A stretch of 7,356 bases of DNA from an uncultured Alphaproteobacteria bacterium (GTDB lineage: Bacteria; Pseudomonadota; Alphaproteobacteria; Micropepsales; Micropepsaceae). A model generated the notes under the pieces. It made no database searches, was not told the origin of the DNA, and saw nothing but the letters and a program-made list of their open reading frames with translations. Shown here in pieces: positions 1 through 6,654 of this stretch. A program made the translations under genes and the position numbers. Each line of letters opens with the position of its first letter. Position 1 is the stretch's first letter. The stretch covers positions 1 through 7,356 of the forward strand of contig CAIXUE010000027.1 of the NCBI GenBank assembly GCA_903922545.1, in the 5' to 3' direction.

Positions 1-2308
1 GGCGGCGGCGTCCACCACGTTCGCCGTCACGCTGTTCGGCACGGTGGGTTTCCTCGCGGTGGCCGCCTTCCTGCTGTGACGGCTGATCGTCGCTGTCGGC
101 GGACGTATCAGAGGTCTCAGTGATTTCTTCTTCGATCTCGTCTTCCTCGTCCGGCGGCACATCGTCTTCCGGCTCGTCGGAATGCACAAAGCCCGCTTCA
201 ATGCCGACGGCGCTGGCGCGCGGCCGTTCGCCCGGATCCTTGGAACGGGTGCGCTCCAGTTCGAAATTGCCGGCCTGCAGCCCTTCCTTGGGCTCGAAGC
301 TGATCTCCATGCCGTATTCGGATTCGATGCGGGCCAGTTCGCGGCGCTTCTGGTTCAGGGCGTAAAGCGCGATATCGCTGGCCACTTTCACGCTGACGGC
401 GCTGGCGCGGTTTTTCTCGCCTTCTTCTTCCAGGGCGCGCAGCAGGCGCAAGGTGGTGGATTCGACGGAGCGCACAATGCCGGCGCCGCCGCAATGCGAG
501 CAGGTGACGGTCGAGCCGGCCAGCACGCCGGCGCGCAGGCGCTGGCGCGACATTTCCAACAGGCCGAATTGCGAGATCTTGCCGATCTGCACCCGGGCGC
601 GGTCATTCTTTACCGCATCGCGCAGGCGCTTTTCGACTTCGCGGTCGTTGCGGCCTTCCTCCATGTCGATGAAATCGATCACGATCAGGCCGGCCAGATC
701 GCGCAGGCGAAGCTGACGGCCCACTTCATCGGCGGCTTCCAGATTGGTCTTGCGCGCGGTTTCCTCGATGGAATGTTCGCGGGTGGCGCGGCCGGAATTC
801 ACGTCAACCGAAACCAGAGCTTCGGTCTGGTTGATCACGATATAGCCGCCCGATTTCAGAGTGACGGTGGAGGAGAACATCGCATCAAGCTGGGCTTCGA
901 TGTGCATGCGCTGATACAAGGGCACGCTGTCGCGATATTGATGCACGTTGCGGGCATGGCTGGGCATCAACATGCGCATAAAGTCTTTGGCGTTGCGGAA
1001 GCCCTGTTCGCCTTCCACCACCACGTCCTGCACGTCTTTGGTGTAAAGATCGCGGATGACGCGTTTGATCAGGTCGCCTTCCTCATAAACATTGGCCGGC
1101 GCGTTGGAGGACAGGGTCTTTTCGCGGATCGTGTCCCACAGCCGCATCAGATATTCATAGTCGCGCCGGATCTCGAGTTTGGAGCGGTTCTCGCCCGCCG
1201 TGCGGATAATCAGGCCCATGCCCTCGGGCAATTCCAGACCTTGCGCGGCGCTTTTGAGGCGCTTGCGGTCGGCGGCGTTGGTGATCTTGCGGGAAATGCC
1301 GCCGCCGCGCGGCGTGTTGGGCATCAGCACGCAATAGCGGCCGGCAAGCGACAGATAGGTGGTGAGGGCGGCGCCCTTGTTGCCGCGTTCTTCCTTGACC
1401 ACCTGCACCAGGATGATCTGGCGGCGCTTGATCACTTCCTGGATCTTGTAATGCTTGCGGCGCAACCATTTTTGCGGCGGACGCGAGGCCTGCAGCGCGG
1501 CTTCGGAATTTTCCGGCGCGGATTCGCCCGAGACGGGCTCGAGCGCGCTTTCTTCGGTTGAGACGGCAATGATGTCGGCGCCGTTTTCAGCATGCGAAAC
1601 CGGCTCGATCTCGCCTTCATTTTCTTCCGAAGCCCCAGCCGTCAGGGCATCGCTGCCTTCGCCATAATCGGCGTCGTGGCTGTGCGCGGCTTCGGGCTTG
1701 CTCAATTCCTCGGGAATATCGTCTTCGTCATGTTCCGGCTCTTCGTCGGGACGGTTGACGTGATTGACGAAAATATCGTCATGCGGCTCATCGGCGGCGC
1801 TTTCGTCCCGCGCCGGCTGGGCGGGTTCATGGCTTTCCTCATGGGCCGCTTCCGGCACGCCGATGGTGGCGGCGTCCAGCACCGCGCCTTCATCGTCGCT
1901 TTCCTCGTGCCCGGCCTCATGATGGCTGCCCTCGGCGTCGTCCTCGGCGTCATCTTCGCTGGCTTCCGGCTTGGCGCCCATTTCGAAGGATTCGATATCG
2001 TCCTCGGACCGGCGGCGGGCCTCGGCCTGCTGTTCGGCGAGCAGGGCCTGACGGTCGGCGGCGGGGATCTGGTAATAATCGGGATGGATTTCCGAGAAGG
2101 CGAGGAAACCCTGGCGGTTGCCGCCATATTCGACAAAGGCGGCCTGCAGCGACGGCTCAACGCGCGTCACCTTCGCCAGATAGATATTGCCCTTGAGCGG
2201 CCGCCTGGAGGCAGCCTCGAAATCAAATTCCTCGACCCTGGATCCGTCCAGAACCACCACGCGGGTTTCTTCCGGGTGGTTGGCGTCGATGAGCATGCGC
2301 TTTTTCAT
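1..2308 (-). CDS. rne: Ribonuclease E, N-terminal 769 residues (3' end of gene beyond left edge)
   Basis: This is the endoribonuclease of the RNA degradosome, which cuts single-stranded AU-rich RNA in mRNA decay and rRNA/tRNA processing. The reading frame is open from ATG 2306-2308 to the window edge. The N-terminus MKKRMLIDA and the S1 half NIYLAKVTRVEPSLQAAFV (41-59) are typical. The second S1 half resumes near residue 285 and runs into KEERGNKGAALTT. About 200 acidic, His-containing residues (83-284) separate the two halves. RTAG (369-372) matches the 5'-phosphate sensor. D502 (SVDVNSGRATR) and D545 (VIDFIDM) match catalytic D303 and D346 of E. coli. C603 and C606 (CSHC) match the Zn-link cysteines C404/C407. 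The spacings D-D (43) and D-C (58) equal those I recall for E. coli, so this is RNase E and not a degenerate relative. After residue 700 the chain becomes very acidic, then Arg-rich (GERGGRRR), the start of the disordered scaffold. Start choice is supported by a GGAG six bases upstream. RNase G is unlikely given this long acidic extension. Confidence 0.97.
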   Translation of the reverse strand, partial: MKKRMLIDANHPEETRVVVLDGSRVEEFDFEAASRRPLKGNIYLAKVTRVEPSLQAAFVEYGGNRQGFLAFSEIHPDYYQIPAADRQALLAEQQAEARRRSEDDIESFEMGAKPEASEDDAEDDAEGSHHEAGHEESDDEGAVLDAATIGVPEAAHEESHEPAQPARDESAADEPHDDIFVNHVNRPDEEPEHDEDDIPEELSKPEAAHSHDADYGEGSDALTAGASEENEGEIEPVSHAENGADIIAVSTEESALEPVSGESAPENSEAALQASRPPQKWLRRKHYKIQEVIKRRQIILVQVVKEERGNKGAALTTYLSLAGRYCVLMPNTPRGGGISRKITNAADRKRLKSAAQGLELPEGMGLIIRTAGENRSKLEIRRDYEYLMRLWDTIREKTLSSNAPANVYEEGDLIKRVIRDLYTKDVQDVVVEGEQGFRNAKDFMRMLMPSHARNVHQYRDSVPLYQRMHIEAQLDAMFSSTVTLKSGGYIVINQTEALVSVDVNSGRATREHSIEETARKTNLEAADEVGRQLRLRDLAGLIVIDFIDMEEGRNDREVEKRLRDAVKNDRARVQIGKISQFGLLEMSRQRLRAGVLAGSTVTCSHCGGAGIVRSVESTTLRLLRALEEEGEKNRASAVSVKVASDIALYALNQKRRELARIESEYGMEISFEPKEGLQAGNFELERTRSKDPGERPRASAVGIEAGFVHSDEPEDDVPPDEEDEIEEEITETSDTSADSDDQPSQQEGGHREETHRAEQRDGERGGRRR

Positions 2309-2314
2309 GGAATT

Positions 2315-2318
2315 CTCC
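2315..2318 (-). promoter_or_regulatory. rne ribosome binding site
   Basis: Read on the minus strand, GGAG lies six bases before ATG 2308-2306. It is a good Shine-Dalgarno match at good spacing and fixes the RNase E start. Confidence 0.8.
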
Positions 2319-2330
2319 GTCGCGCGCGAC
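2319..2330. repeat. Perfect 12-bp palindrome next to the rne Shine-Dalgarno
   Basis: GTCGCGCGCGAC reads identically on both strands and directly abuts the GGAG of rne. In RNA it could form a short GC stem just upstream of the ribosome binding site. In DNA it could be a protein site. It consists largely of alternating CG in a GC-rich genome, so chance is a real possibility. Confidence 0.4.
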
Positions 2331-2525
2331 AGCGCCCGGCCCGCGTAGAAGCGCGAGACTTGGGGCAGCATGTGGCCGCATTGTTGTGGGGGACACGCGA
2401 ATGCCGTTAGGCGCCTGTTGGCGGCTGGTTGCGGTTCGCGGTGTATCGGTCATCAAAATCACTTAAATTCGGACCCCGCATCGGCGGGAGGCTATGCTGT
2501 CAGCGTTGGCTTCACACCGGGGAAT

Positions 2526-2579
2526 CAGCCTGGTTGTCTTTAAACCGGGGCTGTCTCTTGCGCGGGTGCGACCGGCGCA
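2526..2579 (-). promoter_or_regulatory. Tandem hairpins, probably in the rne 5' leader
   Basis: Two inverted repeats lie back to back. At 2526-2553, CAGCC plus TGGTT pairs with AACCG plus GGCTG (C2526-G2553 inward to T2535-A2543, one T.G pair, one bulged G2548, loop 2536-2542). At 2559-2579, TGCGC pairs with GCGCA, then one mismatch, then GGT with ACC around a 3-base loop. Neither is followed by a T-run on either strand, so they are not ordinary terminators. With the candidate promoter at 2591-2618 they would sit at the very 5' end of the rne transcript. In E. coli, leader hairpins of rne mRNA mediate feedback by RNase E; a similar role here is inference. Confidence 0.4.
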
Positions 2580-2590
2580 GCATTGAGAGT

Positions 2591-2618
2591 CTTGTAGCAC
2601 CCCCGGCCAGCACGGCAA
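2591..2618 (-). promoter_or_regulatory. Candidate rne promoter
   Basis: On the minus strand TTGCCG (2618-2613) and TACAAG (2596-2591) are separated by 16 bases. Read as GCTACAAG (2598-2591), the downstream box matches seven of eight positions of the Caulobacter housekeeping -10 consensus GCTANAWC, and TTGCCGT matches five of seven of TTGACGS, at allowed spacing. Transcription would begin near 2584, giving a leader of about 275 nt before the rne ATG. Assigned by eye only. Confidence 0.4.
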
Positions 2619-2712
2619 GGGCAAGAAGCCTATCCTTGGGGCGGGGGCACCTAACGAAACGTAAAGAGTTTTGGGATGATTTTAGGGGTCGAGAGCGGCG
2701 CGGTCTGAGAAA

Positions 2713-4059
2713 TTGTTCAAAATCAACCTCATAGCCATTTCCTTGGCGGTCTGGACCTTCGCCGGCACGGCGCAGGCACAAGGCCCCAGCGCCGACGACC
2801 CCATTGCCCGGCTGCTGCAGGGCGGGGCCGCCAGCGACAAACTGCCCACCGCCCCGGCCAGGCCCTTGCCCTCCCCGCAGACCGCCGGACCGTCGCCCGG
2901 CGCGCCGGCCACGGGCTCGCCGCCCGTGGTGATGAGCGCGCGCATCGGTGAGGAAAGCGACCGCACCAGGCTGGTGCTGGAGCTGTCGGACCCCGTGAAT
3001 TTGCAGACTTTCACCCTGGCCAATCCGGACCGGGTGGTGATCGACATGCCCGATGTCACCTGGCGGCTGGGCGCGCCGCCGGTGCCCAATATTCACGGCG
3101 TGATCAAATCCTATCGCTATGGCCCGTTTCGCGAAGGCGATTCGCGCATGGTGATCGACCTGAACCGGCCGGTGAGCGTGGGCGACGCTTTGGTGCTGCC
3201 GCCTTCGGCCGGGTTCGGTTACCGGGTGGTGATCGACCTGTTCCCGTCACAGCAAGCCAAGTTCAACAGCGATGCCGGCTGGCCTGCCGATCTGAAGCAG
3301 CGCGAAAGCGCCGCCGAAATCGCCGCCATGACGGCGCCGGTCAGTTCGGGCGGCAAGAAAATTGTGGTGATCGATCCGGGCCATGGCGGCATTGATTCCG
3401 GCACCAACGGCGTCAACGGGTTGATGGAAAAAGACCTGGTGCTGGCCGAAGGCTTGCGTTTGGCGCAGGTGCTGAAGGCGCGCGGCTATACCGTGCACAT
3501 GACCCGCGACCGGGATGTTTTCATTCCCTTGCCGGAGCGGGTGGCGCTGGCCAGCAAATGGCACGCCGACCTGATGATTTCGCTGCATGCCGATTCCAAT
3601 CCCGATCCGTCTGTTAATGGCCTGTCCATCTACACTTTGTCGGATGGCCGTTCCGACCGGGAAGCCGCCGCCCTGGCCAAACGGGAAAACCAGTCGGACG
3701 TGCTGGCCGGTGTGGACCTGTCGGAAAATACGACGGTGGCGCCGATCCTGATTGCGCTGGCCCAGCGCGACACCATCAACAAATCGTCACGCTTTGCCGA
3801 AACCGCGCTGACGCGGCTGAAAACCGCGACCGATCTTCTGGCGCGCAGCCCCCACCGGTCGGCCAGCCTGGCCGTGCTGGTGGCGCCGGATGTGCCGGCG
3901 GTGCTGATTGAACTGGGCTATCTGTCCAATGATGACGACGCCGCCCAGATGAACACCGACCGCTGGCGGGCCGGGCTTGCGGCGGGCATCGCCGACGCGG
4001 TGGACCGCAATTTTGCCGCGCCCGCCGCCCCGCATTCCGAGGCCAGGTTCCCGCCCTGA
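2713..4059 (+). CDS. amiC: Secreted N-acetylmuramoyl-L-alanine amidase, AMIN plus Amidase_3 (AmiC type)
   Basis: This 448-residue periplasmic zinc amidase cleaves the bond between N-acetylmuramic acid and the L-alanine of the stem peptide, normally during septal peptidoglycan splitting. Residues 1-22 form a Sec-type signal peptide (MFKIN, hydrophobic core, cleavage likely after AQA). A Pro/Ala linker follows, then an AMIN domain (about 70-180) that targets peptidoglycan or the septum. The Amidase_3 domain spans about 215-430. Its expected zinc ligands are H224 (DPGHGG), E239 (LMEKD) and H292 (SLHAD), and E400 (VLIELGYLSN) is the catalytic glutamate. An insert at about 312-370 corresponds to the autoinhibitory segment of AmiB/AmiC, which is displaced by LytM-domain activators of the EnvC/NlpD/DipM kind. 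Start is TTG 2713: an in-frame TAG at 2683 and the fit of the signal peptide leave no better choice, though the Shine-Dalgarno is weak. PBP1A follows after 63 bases. Secretion appears Sec-dependent, since there is no twin arginine. Confidence 0.95.
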   Translation: MFKINLIAISLAVWTFAGTAQAQGPSADDPIARLLQGGAASDKLPTAPARPLPSPQTAGPSPGAPATGSPPVVMSARIGEESDRTRLVLELSDPVNLQTFTLANPDRVVIDMPDVTWRLGAPPVPNIHGVIKSYRYGPFREGDSRMVIDLNRPVSVGDALVLPPSAGFGYRVVIDLFPSQQAKFNSDAGWPADLKQRESAAEIAAMTAPVSSGGKKIVVIDPGHGGIDSGTNGVNGLMEKDLVLAEGLRLAQVLKARGYTVHMTRDRDVFIPLPERVALASKWHADLMISLHADSNPDPSVNGLSIYTLSDGRSDREAAALAKRENQSDVLAGVDLSENTTVAPILIALAQRDTINKSSRFAETALTRLKTATDLLARSPHRSASLAVLVAPDVPAVLIELGYLSNDDDAAQMNTDRWRAGLAAGIADAVDRNFAAPAAPHSEARFPP

Positions 4060-4080
4060 GGCAGTTTTGAGCCTCTTTTT
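4058..4080 (+). terminator. Probable weak intrinsic terminator after the amidase gene
   Basis: GAGGC (4058-4062) pairs with GCCTC (4071-4075) around an 8-base loop and is followed at once by TTTTT (4076-4080). The 5' arm overlaps the amidase TGA codon (4057-4059). A five-pair stem is short, so termination may be partial. It would separate the amidase from mrcA or attenuate read-through. The loop is also complementary to bases 4085-4090 (see findings). Confidence 0.5.
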
Positions 4081-4112
4081 GTTCTCAAAAACAGGTATAT
4101 AGCGGGGATCAA

Positions 4113-4116
4113 AGGA
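4113..4116 (+). promoter_or_regulatory. mrcA ribosome binding site
   Basis: AGGA within AAAGGA lies six bases before ATG 4123. It is a good Shine-Dalgarno and supports this start, which also places the membrane anchor at the N-terminus as expected for a class A PBP. Confidence 0.75.
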
Positions 4117-4122
4117 CCACCG

Positions 4123-6624
4123 ATGCTTCGCCGTATTCTTGTGTTTGCCGGGTTTGGAGCCGCCGCGCTGGCAGCGATTGGCGTGCTGGCGGGAATTTTC
4201 TACGTTTATACCATCACCCGCGACCTTCCGAGCGTCGAGGCGCTGCAGAATTACAGCCCGCCGGTCACCACCCGCGTCTATGCCGGTAACGGCACGGTGC
4301 TAGGAGAATATGCGCGCGAGTCGCGCATCTTTGTGCCCACCGCCTATATTCCCAAGCTGGTGGCGCAGGCCTTTACCAGCGCCGAAGACCGCAATTTCTA
4401 TACCCATCCGGGCATCGATCCGTCGGGCATTCTGCGCGCCGCGATCAAGGATGTGGGGTTGGTGCTGGAAGGCCGCAGGCCGCAGGGCGCCTCCACCATC
4501 ACCCAGCAGGTGGCGCGCGACTTCCTGCTGAATTCCGACGTCAAGTTCAGCCGCAAGATCCGCGAGGCCATTTTGGCCATCCGCATCGATGCGACCTATC
4601 CCAAGGACAAGATCCTTGAGCTGTACCTGAACGAAATTTACCTGGGCGAGCATTCCTATGGGGTGGCGGCCGCGGCGCTGAATTATTTCGACAAGCCGCT
4701 GGATGAGCTGAGCATCAGCGAAGTCGCCTATCTGGCGGCGCTGCCCAAGGGGCCGGCCAATTACGATCCGCGTTTTTATCACGCCGCGGCGCTGGACCGG
4801 CGCAACTGGGTGATCGGCCAGATGGCCGAGAATGGTTACATCACCGACGCGCAGGCCAAGGCGGCGCAGGCCGAGCCGCTGGTGGCGCAGATGCGCGCCT
4901 TGGGCAGCCAGACTGCGGACGTGGATTATTATGTCGAGGAAGTGCGCCGCCAGCTTTACAAGCAATATGGCGTCAAGGCGCTTTACGATGGCGGGCTTCA
5001 GGTGCGGGCCTCGCTGGATACGCGGCTGCAGAATTTCGCGGTCGGCGCGCTGCGCAGCGGGCTGGTGCGCTATGACCGGCGCCATGGCTGGCGCGCGCCC
5101 AAGAACCATGTCGATCTGAACGGCGACTGGAAAAAAGACCTGGCCAAGATTGCCGCCACGCCCAAGGCCCAGTCGGGCATCGAAGCCTGGAAGATGGCGG
5201 TGGTGCAGGCCTATGACGGCAAAGCCATCAAGATCGGTTTCGTGGATGGCAGTGCCGGCGTCATTCCTTATGACGGCTACAAATGGGCCAAGCCCGAACT
5301 GCCCAATCAGACCTGGGGCCCGGTGCCCGACCGGCCGCAGCTGGTGGCCAAGCCGGGCGATGTTCTGTACGTCGAGCCGGAAGGCAAGCCGGGCGAATAT
5401 GGCCTGCGGCAAATTCCGGAAATCAACGGCGCCATTGTGGCGATGGATCCGCATACGGGCCGCGTGATGGCGCTGTCGGGTGGTTTCTCCTATGCCTCGT
5501 CGCAATTTGACCGCGCCATGCAGGCGATGCGTCAGCCCGGTTCGTCCTTCAAGCCGTTCGTTTATGCCGCGGCGCTGGACAATGGCTACACGCCGTCGAG
5601 CAAGGTGTTGGACGCGCCGTTTGAAAAAGACATGGGGCCGGGCCAGGGCATCTGGCGGCCGGACAATTTCGAAAAAGGCAACTTTCTGGGCGACACGACC
5701 TTGCGGCGCGGCGTGGAATTGTCGCGCAACGTGATGACGGTGCGGCTGGCCGACACCATCGGCATGGACAAGATTGTGCCTTATCCCATTCGCTTTGGTG
5801 TCTATGATAAGCTGCCGCCGCTTCTGGCCAATTCGCTGGGCGCGTATGAAACCACGCTGATAAGGCTGGTCACGGGCTATTCGGAATTCGTCAATGGCGG
5901 CAAGAAAGTCACCCCGTCATTGATCGACCGCATTCAGGACCGCAATGGCCGCACCATCTGGCGCCATGACACGCGCAACTGTGAAGGCTGCAACGACGCC
6001 ACCTGGCACGACCAGCAGGAGCCTTTGCTGGCCGATACGCGTGAGCAGATCATTGACCCGCGCACCGCCTATCAGATCGTTTCGATTTTGCAGGGCGTGG
6101 TTCAGCGCGGCACTGCCGCGGTGTCGGTGGGGGCGCAGATCGACAAGCCGCTGGGCGGCAAGACCGGCACCTCATCGGATTCGCAGAGCGTCTGGTTCAT
6201 CGGCTTTTCGCCGGATTTGGCGGCGGGCGTGTATGTGGGCTTTGACGACAACCGCACCCTGGGCAAGGAGCTGAGCGGCGAGGACGAACAGGGCGCCACG
6301 GTGGCCGCGCCGGTGTTCCGCGATTTCATGAAGGGCGCGCTGGCCGACCAGCCGCCCACACCGTTCCGTGTGGCGCCGGGCATCGAACTGGTCCCAGTGA
6401 ATGCCAAGACCGGCGATCCGGCGCCGGCGGGATCACCCGGCTCGATCATGGAAGCCTTCAAGGCCGGTACGGCGCCGGGCGAAAGCAACGCGCCCATTGG
6501 TGGGGTGGTTGGCGCGGATGCGGATGGTGTTGTGGCGGCAGGGGCGCCGGGCGCGGCGGCTGGCGCAGCAGGCAAGCCGACGACCAACGGTGATGTCGGT
6601 GAAGGTACCGGAGGCCTTTACTGA
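4123..6624 (+). CDS. mrcA: Penicillin-binding protein 1A, bifunctional glycosyltransferase/transpeptidase
   Basis: This 833-residue class A PBP polymerises lipid II into glycan and cross-links stem peptides on the periplasmic face of the inner membrane. Residues 1-30 are a short cytoplasmic MLRR followed by one transmembrane anchor. The GT51 domain (about 45-225) has catalytic E88 (AEDRNFY), GASTITQQ (122-129) and the second glutamate E171 (LNEIYLG). An OB-like segment (about 315-430) precedes the transpeptidase. The transpeptidase carries catalytic S474 in SSFK (474-477), SRN (534-536) and KTGT (680-683). All key motifs are intact, so both activities are expected. The OB-like segment and close motif match to E. 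coli PBP1a favour PBP1A over PBP1B or PBP1C. A CEGC pair (C620, C623) lies between SRN and KTGT. From about residue 750 the tail is a low-complexity Ala/Gly/Pro region ending GTGGLY. The upstream amidase edits the same polymer. prfB follows after 30 bases, so the two may be co-transcribed. Confidence 0.97.
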   Translation: MLRRILVFAGFGAAALAAIGVLAGIFYVYTITRDLPSVEALQNYSPPVTTRVYAGNGTVLGEYARESRIFVPTAYIPKLVAQAFTSAEDRNFYTHPGIDPSGILRAAIKDVGLVLEGRRPQGASTITQQVARDFLLNSDVKFSRKIREAILAIRIDATYPKDKILELYLNEIYLGEHSYGVAAAALNYFDKPLDELSISEVAYLAALPKGPANYDPRFYHAAALDRRNWVIGQMAENGYITDAQAKAAQAEPLVAQMRALGSQTADVDYYVEEVRRQLYKQYGVKALYDGGLQVRASLDTRLQNFAVGALRSGLVRYDRRHGWRAPKNHVDLNGDWKKDLAKIAATPKAQSGIEAWKMAVVQAYDGKAIKIGFVDGSAGVIPYDGYKWAKPELPNQTWGPVPDRPQLVAKPGDVLYVEPEGKPGEYGLRQIPEINGAIVAMDPHTGRVMALSGGFSYASSQFDRAMQAMRQPGSSFKPFVYAAALDNGYTPSSKVLDAPFEKDMGPGQGIWRPDNFEKGNFLGDTTLRRGVELSRNVMTVRLADTIGMDKIVPYPIRFGVYDKLPPLLANSLGAYETTLIRLVTGYSEFVNGGKKVTPSLIDRIQDRNGRTIWRHDTRNCEGCNDATWHDQQEPLLADTREQIIDPRTAYQIVSILQGVVQRGTAAVSVGAQIDKPLGGKTGTSSDSQSVWFIGFSPDLAAGVYVGFDDNRTLGKELSGEDEQGATVAAPVFRDFMKGALADQPPTPFRVAPGIELVPVNAKTGDPAPAGSPGSIMEAFKAGTAPGESNAPIGGVVGADADGVVAAGAPGAAAGAAGKPTTNGDVGEGTGGLY

Positions 6625-6654
6625 CGGCTGCTCACCACTTATATCGCCAGCATC

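Larger units (their letters stand above)
2309..2712. other. Divergent intergenic region between rne and the amidase gene
   Basis: About 400 bases with no convincing gene. Short reading frames here lack protein-like sequence or a ribosome binding site. The region holds the 5' leader of rne with its Shine-Dalgarno, a 12-bp palindrome (2319-2330), a small GC hairpin (CCCGC 2475-2479 with GCGGG 2484-2488), two further hairpins (2526-2553 and 2559-2579) and a candidate minus-strand promoter (2591-2618). An AT-richer patch near 2453-2470 would be single-stranded in the rne leader. For the amidase gene on the plus strand I found no convincing -35/-10 pair, although its promoter should lie here, probably between 2600 and 2700. 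No tRNA-like fold was recognised. Confidence 0.7.

Noticed and set aside
182..1561. Long plus-strand open frame (459 codons) opposite rne
   Set aside because: It is the antisense shadow of the RNase E coding frame. The translation is Ala/Gly/His/Phe-rich with no domain, while the minus strand encodes unmistakable RNase E over the same bases.
1592..2410. Plus-strand open frame (272 codons) with hydrophobic stretches resembling membrane segments
   Set aside because: It is antisense to the acidic RNase E insertion. GAC and GAA codons read backwards give Val and Phe, which creates false hydrophobic segments.
2475..2488. GC hairpin as a terminator
   Set aside because: Only five base pairs, and the sequence after it on either strand lacks a T-run. 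It is kept only as a minor leader structure.
2429..2734. Possible small protein (101 codons) in the divergent intergenic region
   Set aside because: No ribosome binding site, Arg/Ser/Leu-rich composition typical of noncoding GC-rich DNA, and it overlaps the predicted leader hairpins and the amidase start.
4073..4101. TATATA at 4096-4101 as a -10 box for mrcA
   Set aside because: The bases at -35 distance (CTCTTT) do not resemble a -35 element, and other TTG-containing candidates sit at the wrong spacing. A promoter here remains possible but is not supported.
4300..5505. Minus-strand open frame (401 codons) inside mrcA
   Set aside because: It is a shadow of a GC-rich gene, with no ribosome binding site and no recognisable protein features. 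PBP1A motifs occupy the plus strand throughout.
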